Assembly: GCA_015057035.1 (NCBI GenBank) | Contig: SVFC01000001.1 | Coordinates: 1-64,000 of the forward strand | Direction of reading: 5' to 3' | DNA: 64,000 bases | Source: Lachnospiraceae bacterium | Lineage (GTDB): Bacteria; Bacillota; Clostridia; Lachnospirales; Lachnospiraceae | Shown here: positions 34,038 through 41,984 of the stretch, in pieces | Layout: every line of letters begins with the position of its first letter | How positions within the stretch are numbered: the stretch's first letter is position 1 | Notes under the pieces: model-generated | Seen by the model: the letters and a program-made list of their open reading frames with translations, nothing else | What the model was told of the DNA's origin: nothing | Database searches by the model: none | Program-made: the position numbers and the translations under genes

Positions 34038-34631
34038 ATGAATGCGTTAAAAAATTGGTGGAACAACTTTGAACAGAAGCATCCAAAGGCATCGAAGTGG
34101 GTGCGAGAAGGTGGATTATTCTTCATCTTCAGTAACCTGGTAACGGTGGTGCAGTATATCATCTATGCGTTTCTCCCAAATATGTTAGGCCTTGGTCTGG
34201 CAGGAATGGAATGGAGCTGGCCAGCAATTCCAGCCCGTCTGTTTGGCATAGATTTTACATGGAATGCCATCGGTTATGATGTGCTCTATGATGCCGCTGG
34301 CAATGTTGTAATTGGCGGTGGTGTGGGATATCTCATTGCAATGCTTGCAGGTTCTTTCCTGGCACAGTGTATTAATTTTCCACTCCAGAGAAACATTACA
34401 TTCCGAAGCAAAGGAAATCCATGGTACCAGGCAATGTGGTATTTTATCGCATGGGTGGCAATCACCTTCGTGGTGAATTCCATTAACTGTGTCTGGGTAG
34501 CAGTGGCAAGCCAGTTGCTGCCAGGCTGGATCTATAACCTGGGAACCACCTTCCTAATGGGTGGAATCTCCATGGTAGTGTTCTTCTTTGTGTTTAAGAT
34601 CATTTTCCCGGAGAAGAAGGAAGAGAAATAA
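34038..34631 (+). CDS. GtrA-like polytopic membrane protein
   Basis: The 197-residue protein has four hydrophobic segments in the GtrA layout, with the conserved post-helix-2 motif NFPLQRNITFRSKGN (family pattern NF-x-N-R-x-x-TF) and a final helix before KIIFPEKKEEK. An extra ~70-residue stretch between the first two helices is larger than usual for GtrA. GtrA proteins help to flip polyprenyl-linked sugars. It begins 13 nt after the permuted GH3 and is certainly in that operon, an unexpected partner for secreted glycosidases. Confidence 0.72.
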   Translation: MNALKNWWNNFEQKHPKASKWVREGGLFFIFSNLVTVVQYIIYAFLPNMLGLGLAGMEWSWPAIPARLFGIDFTWNAIGYDVLYDAAGNVVIGGGVGYLIAMLAGSFLAQCINFPLQRNITFRSKGNPWYQAMWYFIAWVAITFVVNSINCVWVAVASQLLPGWIYNLGTTFLMGGISMVVFFFVFKIIFPEKKEEK

Positions 34632-34640
34632 TAAAATGTC

Positions 34641-34713
34641 AAAAGCCAGGAGTTACTCCTGGCTTTTTTGCATAAGAAAACACACGCGGCTCCAGGACGG
34701 AACAACGTGTGTT
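34641..34713 (+). terminator. Terminator followed by a second hairpin
   Basis: Arms 34641-34652 and 34656-34667 (12 bp, AGCCAGGAG core, TTA loop) plus T residues form a strong terminator. A second stem, AACACACG with CGTGTGTT (34679-34686, 34706-34713), follows at once. Confidence 0.88.
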
Positions 34714-34814
34714 TCTATTTATAGTTTTACATAAATAATAGAATTTGTAAGGGAATAGTGGTATTATTTTTATAGTGATATTATTTTACAGAAACATGAG
34801 CGGAGAAGAATATA

Positions 34815-35558
34815 GTGACGATTCAGTATAACAACGAAACCATAGAAATCACAATTAAACGAAGCAAGAGAACCACCGCTTGCCTGCGCATACAGCCAGA
34901 TGGAACAGTAGAAGTGCGAGGCCCAAGGCTTATGTCGGATGCCTTTGTGCGCAACTTCGTAGAAGCAAAAGCAGACTGGATTATCCAGAAACGCAGGGAA
35001 GTGGCAGAACATCAGAGCAAGAAACGAGAACACACTTATCAGAGTGGGGATGTGTTCCTGTATCTTGGGGAGGAATATGTGCTGACACTGGTGGCGGCAG
35101 GGAGAAAGAGAGTGGAACTGGTAAGGGCTGAGGGAACTAGCGGGATAGTTGACGAGAATCCACAGAATTATAACCGTCTTGTGCTTTATACCACTTCCTT
35201 CGAACCTCGCAACATCGAAAAGCACATCAAGGAGTGGTATAAAAAGCAGGCAGCTGAGTACATTACCAGTCGTGTAAATTATTATGCAGATATGATTCCA
35301 GGAGAACATACTGGCATCACCATGGAGAATCGCAAAGGTCGTTGGGGCAGTTGTAGCAGCACCAGAGAATTAACCTTCAACTGGCGTCTGATGTTGGCAC
35401 CGAAGGAGATTATCGATTATGTGGTAGTTCATGAATTGTGTCACTTGAAACATATGGACCATAGCCCAGCGTACTGGAAAGCAGTTGGAAATGTGTTGGC
35501 GGATTATAAGGAGAGAAGAGAATGGCTGAAAGAGAACGGGATTGGGTTGAATCTGTAG
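34815..35558 (+). CDS. YgjP/DUF45-type zinc metallopeptidase
   Basis: The 247-residue cytoplasmic protein belongs to the YgjP-like (M48-related) metallopeptidases: N-terminal strand-rich part (TIKRSKRTTACLRIQPDG, EVRGP), the RWGSCSS motif, and the zinc site HELCH (His206, Glu207, His210) with the third ligand downstream in HMDHSPAYW. In many genomes this family accompanies restriction systems, but its target is unknown. The start is a GTG with AGCGGAGAAG upstream. The sirtuin gene begins 36 nt before its stop, so the pair is coupled. Confidence 0.88.
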   Translation: MTIQYNNETIEITIKRSKRTTACLRIQPDGTVEVRGPRLMSDAFVRNFVEAKADWIIQKRREVAEHQSKKREHTYQSGDVFLYLGEEYVLTLVAAGRKRVELVRAEGTSGIVDENPQNYNRLVLYTTSFEPRNIEKHIKEWYKKQAAEYITSRVNYYADMIPGEHTGITMENRKGRWGSCSSTRELTFNWRLMLAPKEIIDYVVVHELCHLKHMDHSPAYWKAVGNVLADYKERREWLKENGIGLNL

Positions 35559-36286
35559 AAAAACTAAAACAATATATTGAGGAATCGGATTCTATTGTCT
35601 TTTTCGGTGGCGCAGGAGTATCCACGGAAAGCGGTGTTCCGGATTTTCGTAGCAAGGATGGCTTATATAATCAGCACGACGTACAGTTTGAGAAATACGA
35701 CCCAGAGTATCTTCTTAGCCACAGTTGTCTGATTGACCACCCAAATGTATTTTTTGAATATTATAGACAGAAAATGGATGCCCGTGGTGTGGAACCGAAC
35801 ATCACCCACAAGGTTTTGGCGCAGTTAGAACAGCAGGGGAAACTTACTGCAGTGGTGACTCAGAATATTGACGGCTTGCATCAGAAAGCCGGAAGTAAGC
35901 GTGTATATGAGCTTCACGGAACAACCCTACGCAATTACTGTAGCTGGTGTAAGAAGGAATATCCTTCTGATTACCTGTTTGAAAATAAAGACGCAGTACC
36001 AAAATGCGACTGTGGTGGAATGATTCGCCCAGATGTGACCTTGTATGAAGAATCACTATCTGATCAAGCGGTAAGCGGGGCAATCCACGCCATAGCCAGC
36101 GCAGATATGCTAATCATTGGTGGAACCTCTCTTCGGGTATATCCTGCAGCAAGTTATGTGAGATATTTCCGCGGAAAGCATCTGGTGGTGATTAATCGGG
36201 AACCTCTGGATGTGAAGTTGGATCAGGAAAATGATTTGTTTATTTGTGGGTCATTGGGGGAAGTGTTTGGGGAGGTAGTAAAATAG
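35522..36286 (+). CDS. Sir2-family NAD-dependent protein deacylase
   Basis: A 254-residue sirtuin with GAGVSTESGVPDFRS (NAD binding), QNIDGLHQKAGS, the catalytic His in ELHGT, a zinc ribbon (CSWC and CDCGG) and the late GTSLRVYPAASYV and VINREP motifs. It is the common bacterial CobB/Sir2 class, removing acyl groups from lysines. It has a GGAGAG ribosome site inside the peptidase gene and ends at a terminator. Confidence 0.93.
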   Translation: MAERERDWVESVEKLKQYIEESDSIVFFGGAGVSTESGVPDFRSKDGLYNQHDVQFEKYDPEYLLSHSCLIDHPNVFFEYYRQKMDARGVEPNITHKVLAQLEQQGKLTAVVTQNIDGLHQKAGSKRVYELHGTTLRNYCSWCKKEYPSDYLFENKDAVPKCDCGGMIRPDVTLYEESLSDQAVSGAIHAIASADMLIIGGTSLRVYPAASYVRYFRGKHLVVINREPLDVKLDQENDLFICGSLGEVFGEVVK

Positions 36287-36294
36287 AATTGTTG

Positions 36295-36321
36295 ATGGGG
36301 CTCTTGAGAGAAGAGTCCCAT
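36295..36321 (+). terminator. Hairpin terminator after the sirtuin gene
   Basis: ATGGGGCTCT (36295-36304) pairs with AGAGTCCCAT (36312-36321) with one G-T. The T tract is weak. Confidence 0.55.
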
Positions 36322-36391
36322 TGTGTTATTATAATGATATCTTTTTTTCTTGTTTGTTTTGCATAAAATATTGTTTCGAAAGGGGAAAACA

Positions 36392-36661
36392 ATGTTACAT
36401 GAAGCTGTATTGAGCCATCAGGGTGAGTTTACTTCATTTCGATATGGTGAGCATAATATTCGTTTTAAAACTTCTGCTAAATTAGAAAAATATATTGAAA
36501 TAAGAGAGTGGGATCATGGATATATTGTCGTCATGGCGAAATATGAAGGGCAAGATGCAGTAGAAGAATATATTGATTTGGTGCCAATCTTGGATAATCT
36601 CTATTTTGATGCAGATGCGTTTTTGGCGCCAATAGAGAAAGTGAGGATAGAGTATGACTAA
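36392..36661 (+). CDS. Small protein of a three-gene DUF4160-type module, member 1
   Basis: An 89-residue acidic, beta-rich protein (MLHEAVLSHQGEFTSFRYGE, IREWDHGYIVVMAKYEG). It resembles short uncharacterised proteins that I recall from gut Bacteroidia and Clostridia as always followed by the next two genes; a specific Pfam number (possibly DUF7724) is from memory and uncertain. The ATG at 36392 has AAAGGGGA 6 nt upstream. It overlaps member 2 by 8 nt. Confidence 0.65.
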   Translation: MLHEAVLSHQGEFTSFRYGEHNIRFKTSAKLEKYIEIREWDHGYIVVMAKYEGQDAVEEYIDLVPILDNLYFDADAFLAPIEKVRIEYD

Positions 36662-36875
36662 CGTTACAGATGTAGCGGATGCTGCAAATGTGATTGTTAA
36701 TGGATATGCTTTTACTATGGATGGAGCATATGTGAAAGTATTGAATCTTAACAAACCATCGAAAGCAGCATATATTAGGAAAAATGGCGAAGTACTAGAA
36801 ACAAGTATGGACGATATTGAACTTGATATAGTACAGGATTATTACAAAAGAAATTGCAAATACATGGAGGAATAG
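36654..36875 (+). CDS. Small protein of a three-gene DUF4160-type module, member 2
   Basis: A 73-residue protein with a short beta hairpin NGYAFTMDGAYVKVLNLNKP and an acidic second half (LETSMDDIELDIVQDYY). It starts inside the end of member 1 and stops 1 nt before member 3, so the three are translated together. In size and position it recalls DUF2442-type partners of DUF4160 proteins, but direct similarity is weak. Confidence 0.62.
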   Translation: MTNVTDVADAANVIVNGYAFTMDGAYVKVLNLNKPSKAAYIRKNGEVLETSMDDIELDIVQDYYKRNCKYMEE

Positions 36876-36876
36876 A

Positions 36877-37155
36877 ATGCCTAAATACTATGAATACAAA
36901 GTGTGCGGGTATTATCTATATTATACCTCACATTGTATTATTGAAGCGATGCATGTTCATGCTAGCGACAAGAAAATGACAGAGCATGGCTCTGCAAAAT
37001 TTTATGTAAAGAGCAATGGAGATACAATTATTGAAAATATCGGAATTTTAACAGATAGGGAAATAAGAGTTATCCGTGAGTTCATTAAAGATAATTATAA
37101 AGAAATGTATCTTAAATGGACTGAAATGAGTGATAGTGGATTCTATAATAATTAA
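36877..37155 (+). CDS. DUF4160-like protein, member 3
   Basis: The 92-residue protein has the DUF4160 pattern: an N-terminal strand MPKYYEYKVCGYYLYY, the central histidine pair in MHVHASD, a K-F-V/I-x-x-x-GD-x-I block, and a C-terminal helix with IREFIKDNYKEMYLKWTEM matching the usual W-containing end. DUF4160 proteins often sit beside small antitoxin-like partners. A second member is encoded at 45450-45704 in this window. Confidence 0.65.
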   Translation: MPKYYEYKVCGYYLYYTSHCIIEAMHVHASDKKMTEHGSAKFYVKSNGDTIIENIGILTDREIRVIREFIKDNYKEMYLKWTEMSDSGFYNN

Positions 37156-37166
37156 TGTTAGACAAG

Positions 37167-37197
37167 GGCTGTGCTTCAATTAGAAGCGCAGCCTTTT
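37167..37197 (+). terminator. Terminator of the three-gene module
   Basis: GGCTGTGCTTC (37167-37177) pairs with GAAGCGCAGCC (37183-37193) with one G-T, then TTTT. Confidence 0.8.
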
Positions 37198-37313
37198 GGC
37201 GTATATAAGCATATACCATACTTAAGAAAAAAGATAGTGATACAGAATGGTATCTCACATTGTTATGTGAAGTAGAAACGGTTCAGTTGATGCATTAGGG
37301 AAAGATTGCATAT

Positions 37314-37400
37314 TATAAGACCGGACAGAGTTTGCACAATCCAAAATGTGCCAACTCTGTCCCTTTTTTTGATATAAAGAATATGAGATAATAAAATAAT
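37314..37400 (+). repeat. Repeated hairpin, copy 1, left of the HNH/methyltransferase pair
   Basis: ATTATAAGACCGGACAGAGT begins the copy. GGACAGAGTT (37323-37332) pairs with AACTCTGTCC (37353-37362), the stem extending inward as TGCACA/TGTGCC, then C and seven T residues. It ends with ATATGAGATAATAA. The same elements recur in copy 2 at 39140-39218. It can act as a terminator. Confidence 0.8.
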
Positions 37401-37438
37401 GTGCTATAATTGTAAAAAATGAAAAAGGATGTATCATT

Positions 37439-38554
37439 ATGCAGCTCCCATACTCATCAGACCTACAAACTGAATACCTAAGCCGTCTCTTTGACAACAA
37501 GAGCGAGTGCTACAAATTATTCTGGTTTCAGGCGCTTCTAGGTAAAATCACAGAAGGCAAAGACGTGATAACCTATGAAGAACTGGTGAATGAGATGATT
37601 GCAGACTCGTGGTATATGGTCACGGAATACCACCTGAATCTCGGACCGAAGGACAACCTTGAGGCAGCAGTAAAATATTTATCGCAGTTATCAGGGATTA
37701 AGTCCTCTGAGAAAAAAGACAAAATCCTTGATTTCCTAGCCAGATGTCAGGATAAGGAATTCCTGCGTTTGAAAAAGGTGTTGATAGACAATGTTCCATA
37801 TCGTCTGCAAGCACCATTCCTACCAGATATCAAAGGAAGAGAGTGGGATTGTTCCAAAGAAGAACTAGTGCAAAAAATCAATCGTGAGCAGCGACTTCTG
37901 TATTACTTTGATAAAATACAGGGATTACAGACCACCGTGCGAATCAACGCAGAATGGAAAAACTATTTTATCCGCAATCAGGAGATACTCCGTGGCTGGA
38001 TTCAGTATAATATGATTACATATTTGCAGAAACGCAATCCAAGTGTGCCAGGCATCTCCGACAAACTGTATCCACCGCAGATGCGCAATCTTGACAAGGT
38101 GAAGAAATTCTGGAAAATGCGTTTGGAAATCTGTCCTGTCAACGACATTTATGGTAACATTAATATCACCAAAGACAACATCTCCATAGACCATTTTGTG
38201 CCATGGTCTTATGTGGCACACGATGAAATGTGGAATTTGCATCCGACCACCAGCAACATTAATAGTAGCAAAAATAACAGTCTTCCAGCCTGGGACAAGT
38301 ATTTTCCATTGCTAAGTCAGCAAGAATACGAATCTTATCAGTTAATTGGAAAATACGACAGACTACATGACGAGTTCGAAAAATGTGCCAAAGCGCACTT
38401 AAACAGCGACGATGTCAGATTCCGTCTCTATCGAGATGGACAGAGTCTGGAAGAATTTCAAAATGAATTATCATCAATCATCTACCCAGTATATTGCTCT
38501 GCAAAAAACTGTGGTTTCGAGGAATGGGTATATCAAAATGGACAAAACAATTAA
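37439..38554 (+). CDS. HNH-endonuclease domain protein
   Basis: A 371-residue protein with an alpha-helical N-terminal ~200 residues (SECYKLFWFQALLGKI, EELVNEMIADSWYMV) and an HNH nuclease motif near residues 245-285: ISIDHFVPWSYV (Asp251-His252), then WNLHPTTSNINSSKNNSLP, giving the His-Asn-(Asn/His) set. Such proteins are found in defence islands; the N-terminal helices may recognise a partner or target. A TATAAT at 37405-37410 and AAAGGA before the start support expression. It overlaps the methyltransferase gene by 17 nt. Confidence 0.82.
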   Translation: MQLPYSSDLQTEYLSRLFDNKSECYKLFWFQALLGKITEGKDVITYEELVNEMIADSWYMVTEYHLNLGPKDNLEAAVKYLSQLSGIKSSEKKDKILDFLARCQDKEFLRLKKVLIDNVPYRLQAPFLPDIKGREWDCSKEELVQKINREQRLLYYFDKIQGLQTTVRINAEWKNYFIRNQEILRGWIQYNMITYLQKRNPSVPGISDKLYPPQMRNLDKVKKFWKMRLEICPVNDIYGNINITKDNISIDHFVPWSYVAHDEMWNLHPTTSNINSSKNNSLPAWDKYFPLLSQQEYESYQLIGKYDRLHDEFEKCAKAHLNSDDVRFRLYRDGQSLEEFQNELSSIIYPVYCSAKNCGFEEWVYQNGQNN

Positions 38555-39125
38555 TTACTACAATCAGCACGCACAGGAATTCTGTGAAAACACCAAGAAC
38601 GCTGATATGAGTCATGTATTAGAAAAATTCATAGCACACTTACCACAAAATGCATTGATTTTGGATGCTGGCTGTGGAAGCGGCAGAGACAGTAAATACT
38701 TCCTGGAAAAAGGCTTTCAAGTAGAGGCTTTTGATGCGTCAGAAGAACTCTGCAAAATCGCCAGCGAACACATCGGACAAGAAGTAAAATGCATGACTTT
38801 CCAGGAAATGACGGATGCTAATAAATACGACGGCATCTGGGCATGTGCCTCTCTTCTTCATGTGTGTAAGGCAGAACTCCCAGACGTTATGAAACGACTG
38901 GTGCAGGCACTGAAAGAAAATGGCAAGTTATATGCTTCTTTCAAATATGGCGATGGGGAACGTGAAAAAGACGGACGTTTCTTTAGTGACTATAATGAGG
39001 AGACAGTAGCGGAACTGCTGAATGAGGCAGGAGTACAGGTGCTGGAATGCTTTGTGACTGGGGATGTACGCAGTGGTCGTGGCGATGAGATGTGGGTGAA
39101 TGTGATTGGGAGGAAAAGGAAATAG
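38538..39125 (+). CDS. Class I SAM-dependent methyltransferase
   Basis: The 195-residue enzyme has motif I LDAGCGSGRDSKYFL, the acidic EAFDAS strand and a post-motif YDGIWACASLLHV, typical of small-molecule methyltransferases (TehB/UbiE-like). There is no N-P-P-Y/F motif of DNA amino-methyltransferases. I use ATG 38538 because motif I is then at the normal distance; the longer frame from 38412 only shadows the HNH gene. The overlap implies that nuclease and methyltransferase are coexpressed. Confidence 0.85.
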   Translation: MDKTINYYNQHAQEFCENTKNADMSHVLEKFIAHLPQNALILDAGCGSGRDSKYFLEKGFQVEAFDASEELCKIASEHIGQEVKCMTFQEMTDANKYDGIWACASLLHVCKAELPDVMKRLVQALKENGKLYASFKYGDGEREKDGRFFSDYNEETVAELLNEAGVQVLECFVTGDVRSGRGDEMWVNVIGRKRK

Positions 39126-39139
39126 AATATAAAAATGAG

Positions 39140-39218
39140 ATTATAACCGGACAGAGTTGGAACAAATTGATAGTTGACAACTCTGTCCCTTTTTTATGGG
39201 TAAAAAATGTGAGATAAT
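39140..39218 (+). repeat. Repeated hairpin, copy 2, right of the HNH/methyltransferase pair
   Basis: ATTATAACCGGACAGAGTTG begins the copy. GGACAGAGTTG (39149-39159) pairs exactly with CAACTCTGTCC (39178-39188), then C and six T residues. It ends with ATGTGAGATAATGA, like copy 1. The broken restriction gene starts at once after it. Confidence 0.8.
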
Positions 39219-41502
39219 GAACTGAACAAGCACTACGGTTGGAGTAAATTCATCGTTGTTGTTCCCTCTGTTGCTATCCGTGAAGGTGTCTATAAGTCCT
39301 TCCAGATGACACAGGAACACTTTGCAGAAGAGTACGGTAAGAAGGTTCGCTTTTTCATCTACAACTCTGCACAACTTACCGAGATTGACCGTTTTGCGTC
39401 TGACAGTTCCATCAATGTAATGATAATCAATTCTCAGGCATTCAATGCCAAAGGCAAAGATGCTCGTAGAATTTATATGAAACTGGACGAGTTCCGTTCT
39501 CGTAGACCGATTGATATTATTGCCAAGACTAATCCGATTCTGATTATTGACGAACCTCAGTCTGTTGAAGGAACTCAGACCAAGGAGCGACTCAAAGAGT
39601 TCCATCCTTTGATGACCCTCCGTTATTCTGCTACCCATAAATCAGATAGTATCTATAATATGATTTACCGTCTGGATGCTATGGAAGCATATAACAAGCG
39701 ACTGGTTAAGAAGATTGCCGTTAAGGGTATCACAGAGACTGGAAGCACGGCAACTGAGAGTTATGTGTATCTGGAAAGTATCAACCTTTCCAAAGCAGAC
39801 CCGACTGCTACATTGCAGTTTGACTTCAAAGGTGCAACTGGAATTCGTAAGAAGTCAATGAAAGTGGGCATCGGATTCAATCTTTACGACAACTCTGGTT
39901 ATCTAGATGAATATAAAAACGGTTTCGTAGTTAAGACGATTGATGGACGAGATGACTCTGTTGAATTTTTGAACGGTATTAGAATTTATGCAGGTGATGT
40001 TATTGGTAAGGTCAGCGAGGAGCAACTTCGCCGTATACAGATTCGTGAAACCATCCTTTCTCACATCCAGCGAGAAAGAGAACTCTTTTATAAGGGGATT
40101 AAGGTTCTGTCCTTATTTTTTATTGATGAAGTTGGGAAGTACAAACAGTATGATAATGCAGGTCAACCTTTCAATGGGATTTATGCAGAAATGTTCGAGG
40201 AAGAATATGCAGACATAGTGGAATCAATGCAATTAGAATTGGGTGAGGATGAATACATTAAGTATTTGAATATGATTACTCCTTCTTCTACGCATGCAGG
40301 TTATTTTTCTGTGGATTCGAAAGGAAAGATGATGAATTCTAAACTAGGTAGAAAAGAAACCATCTCAGATGATATTGATGCATATGACCTGATTATGAAA
40401 AATAAAGAATTGCTTCTAGATAGAAATCCAAAGAAATCACCAGTTCGCTTTATTTTTTCTCATTCAGCGTTGCGCGAAGGATGGGATAATCCAAACGTAT
40501 TTCAAATTTGCACATTAAAGCAAAGTAGCAGTGATGTTAGAAAACGTCAAGAAGTAGGACGAGGACTTCGACTTTGTGTAAATCAAGACGGAGAACGTAT
40601 GGATAGTAATGTCCTAGGCAATGAAGTTCATAATGTTAATGTTCTTACTATAATAGCAAGTGAAAGTTATGATTCTTTTGCAAAAGGATTGCAGACTGAA
40701 TTAGCCGATGCAGTTGGTAATCGTCCAAAAGTAGTGACTCCAGAGTTGTTTATGGGTAAGATTATTAAAGATGCACAAGGGAATACGGATGTGATTTCCA
40801 ATGATATTGCTAGAGAAAGAAGATATAAAGGCTTATGGTGATAAAGATAAAATTTCCGTTAATAACAATGTAAAATATGATTTGATTGGTAAACTTGTAG
40901 ATGAAACTGGGCTGACAAGGAAGGCAATTGTTCAAATACTGTCAGGGATAGATAAAAATGTGTTTAATCAATTTAGGGATAATCCTGAAGAGTTTATCAT
41001 AAAAGCTGCCTCGTTGATTAACGATGAAAAGGCAACTGCTATTATTGAACATATTACATACAATGTACTTGATGAGCAATATGATACTACGATTTTCACT
41101 GACCCAACTATTAAAGGGAAACTGGGAGTAAATGCAATGAAGACAAGTAAGCATTTATATGATCATATTGTTTATGATTCAAACAATGAAAAAGCATTTG
41201 CGGAGAATTTAGATATTAGTAGTGAGATCGCGGTATATGTAAAACTCCCAGATGGATTTTATATTTCAACACCAGTTGGAAAATATAATCCTGACTGGGC
41301 AATTGCATTTTACGAAGGTGAGACGAAACATATCTACTTTGTTGCAGAAACTAAAGGATCAATGAAATCTATGCAACTTCGATTAATTGAAGAATCAAAA
41401 CTTCATTGTGCGAGAGAGCATTTTAAAGCAATTAGTGGAGAAAATGTTGTATATGATGTTATAGATAGTTATCAGGCTTTGTTAGATAAAGTTATGAAAT
41501 AA
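39213..41502 (+). pseudogene. Type III restriction enzyme res subunit, truncated and frameshifted
   Basis: From 39213 the frame reads NELNKHYGWSKFIVVVPSVA with no start codon. The first part has helicase motifs ILIIDEPQS (DEAD-like box), LRYSATHK and the late HSALREGWDNPNVFQICTLK and RQEVGRGLRL. Missing are the N-terminal ~100 residues including Walker A. At about 40830 the frame is lost: it stops at 40841, while the C-terminal nuclease part (KYNPDWAIAF and FVAETKGS, a PD-ExK site) continues in the +1 frame to 41502. From memory, intact relatives also have more sequence at that junction, so an internal deletion is likely. No mod gene is present. Confidence 0.85.
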
Positions 41503-41565
41503 GATGTAAATGTTGTGATAATTTGCGGTTATATGTAAAATTCCTTTTTGTGATACCTGGTTATA

Positions 41566-41594
41566 TTGACAAAACATACTTTATTGCGTTAAAC
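41566..41594 (+). promoter_or_regulatory. Promoter of the T-box leader and trpXYZ
   Basis: TTGACA at 41566-41571 and TTAAAC at 41589-41594, spacing 17 bp. Confidence 0.65.
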
Positions 41595-41599
41595 TACTA

Positions 41600-41880
41600 C
41601 CAACATGAAAAACCGTTGAGAAAGAGTAGTAAGCATTAACTTGAAATCACAGAGAGTCGCAGATGGTGGGATTGCGGTATGGATGTTTTTGCTGAATGGA
41701 CTTTTGAGGGTGCTTTTGAACTATAGTAGGGAGCACCGGGAACCGAACCCGTTATCAAGTCGGCATGTATGATAGTACATGAAAGAGTGGGCGTTTTCGT
41801 CAAGATGAGTGGTACCGCGGAAGATAAGTTTATATTCCGTCTCAGACTTAGTTTAATACTAGGTTTGAGGCGGTTTTTTC
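41600..41880 (+). ncRNA. T-box riboswitch responding to tRNA-Trp
   Basis: The T-box sequence ATGAGTGGTACCGCGG lies at 41805-41820. Stem I has the AGAGAGTCGC and GATGGTGGGATTGCGG elements and a specifier loop GAATGGAC with UGG at 41697-41699, the Trp codon. The terminator has a 14-bp stem (41837-41850 with 41860-41873, three G-T pairs) and six T residues. Uncharged tRNA-Trp would stabilise the antiterminator and allow trpXYZ expression. A 67-codon frame inside it is chance. Confidence 0.92.
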
Positions 41881-41984
41881 ATATCACGAGTCGTCGTTCA
41901 AAAATCACTCCACTTAATTCAAACTGTTCAACTGGTTTCGAAATGTTACAACAACATTTTATAACCCATTAGGAGGACACTTTC

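Noticed and set aside
38412-38537. N-terminal extension of the methyltransferase inside the HNH gene
   Set aside because: The extra 42 residues do not look like protein and ATG 38538 gives a normal domain start.
37314-39218. Insertion sequence or transposon bounded by the two hairpin repeats
   Set aside because: No transposase or recombinase gene lies between them and the repeats are in direct orientation; recombination between repeats explains it better.
41769-41972. 67-codon frame in the trpX leader
   Set aside because: It lies across the T-box sequence and its terminator hairpin, so it is a structured leader rather than a gene.
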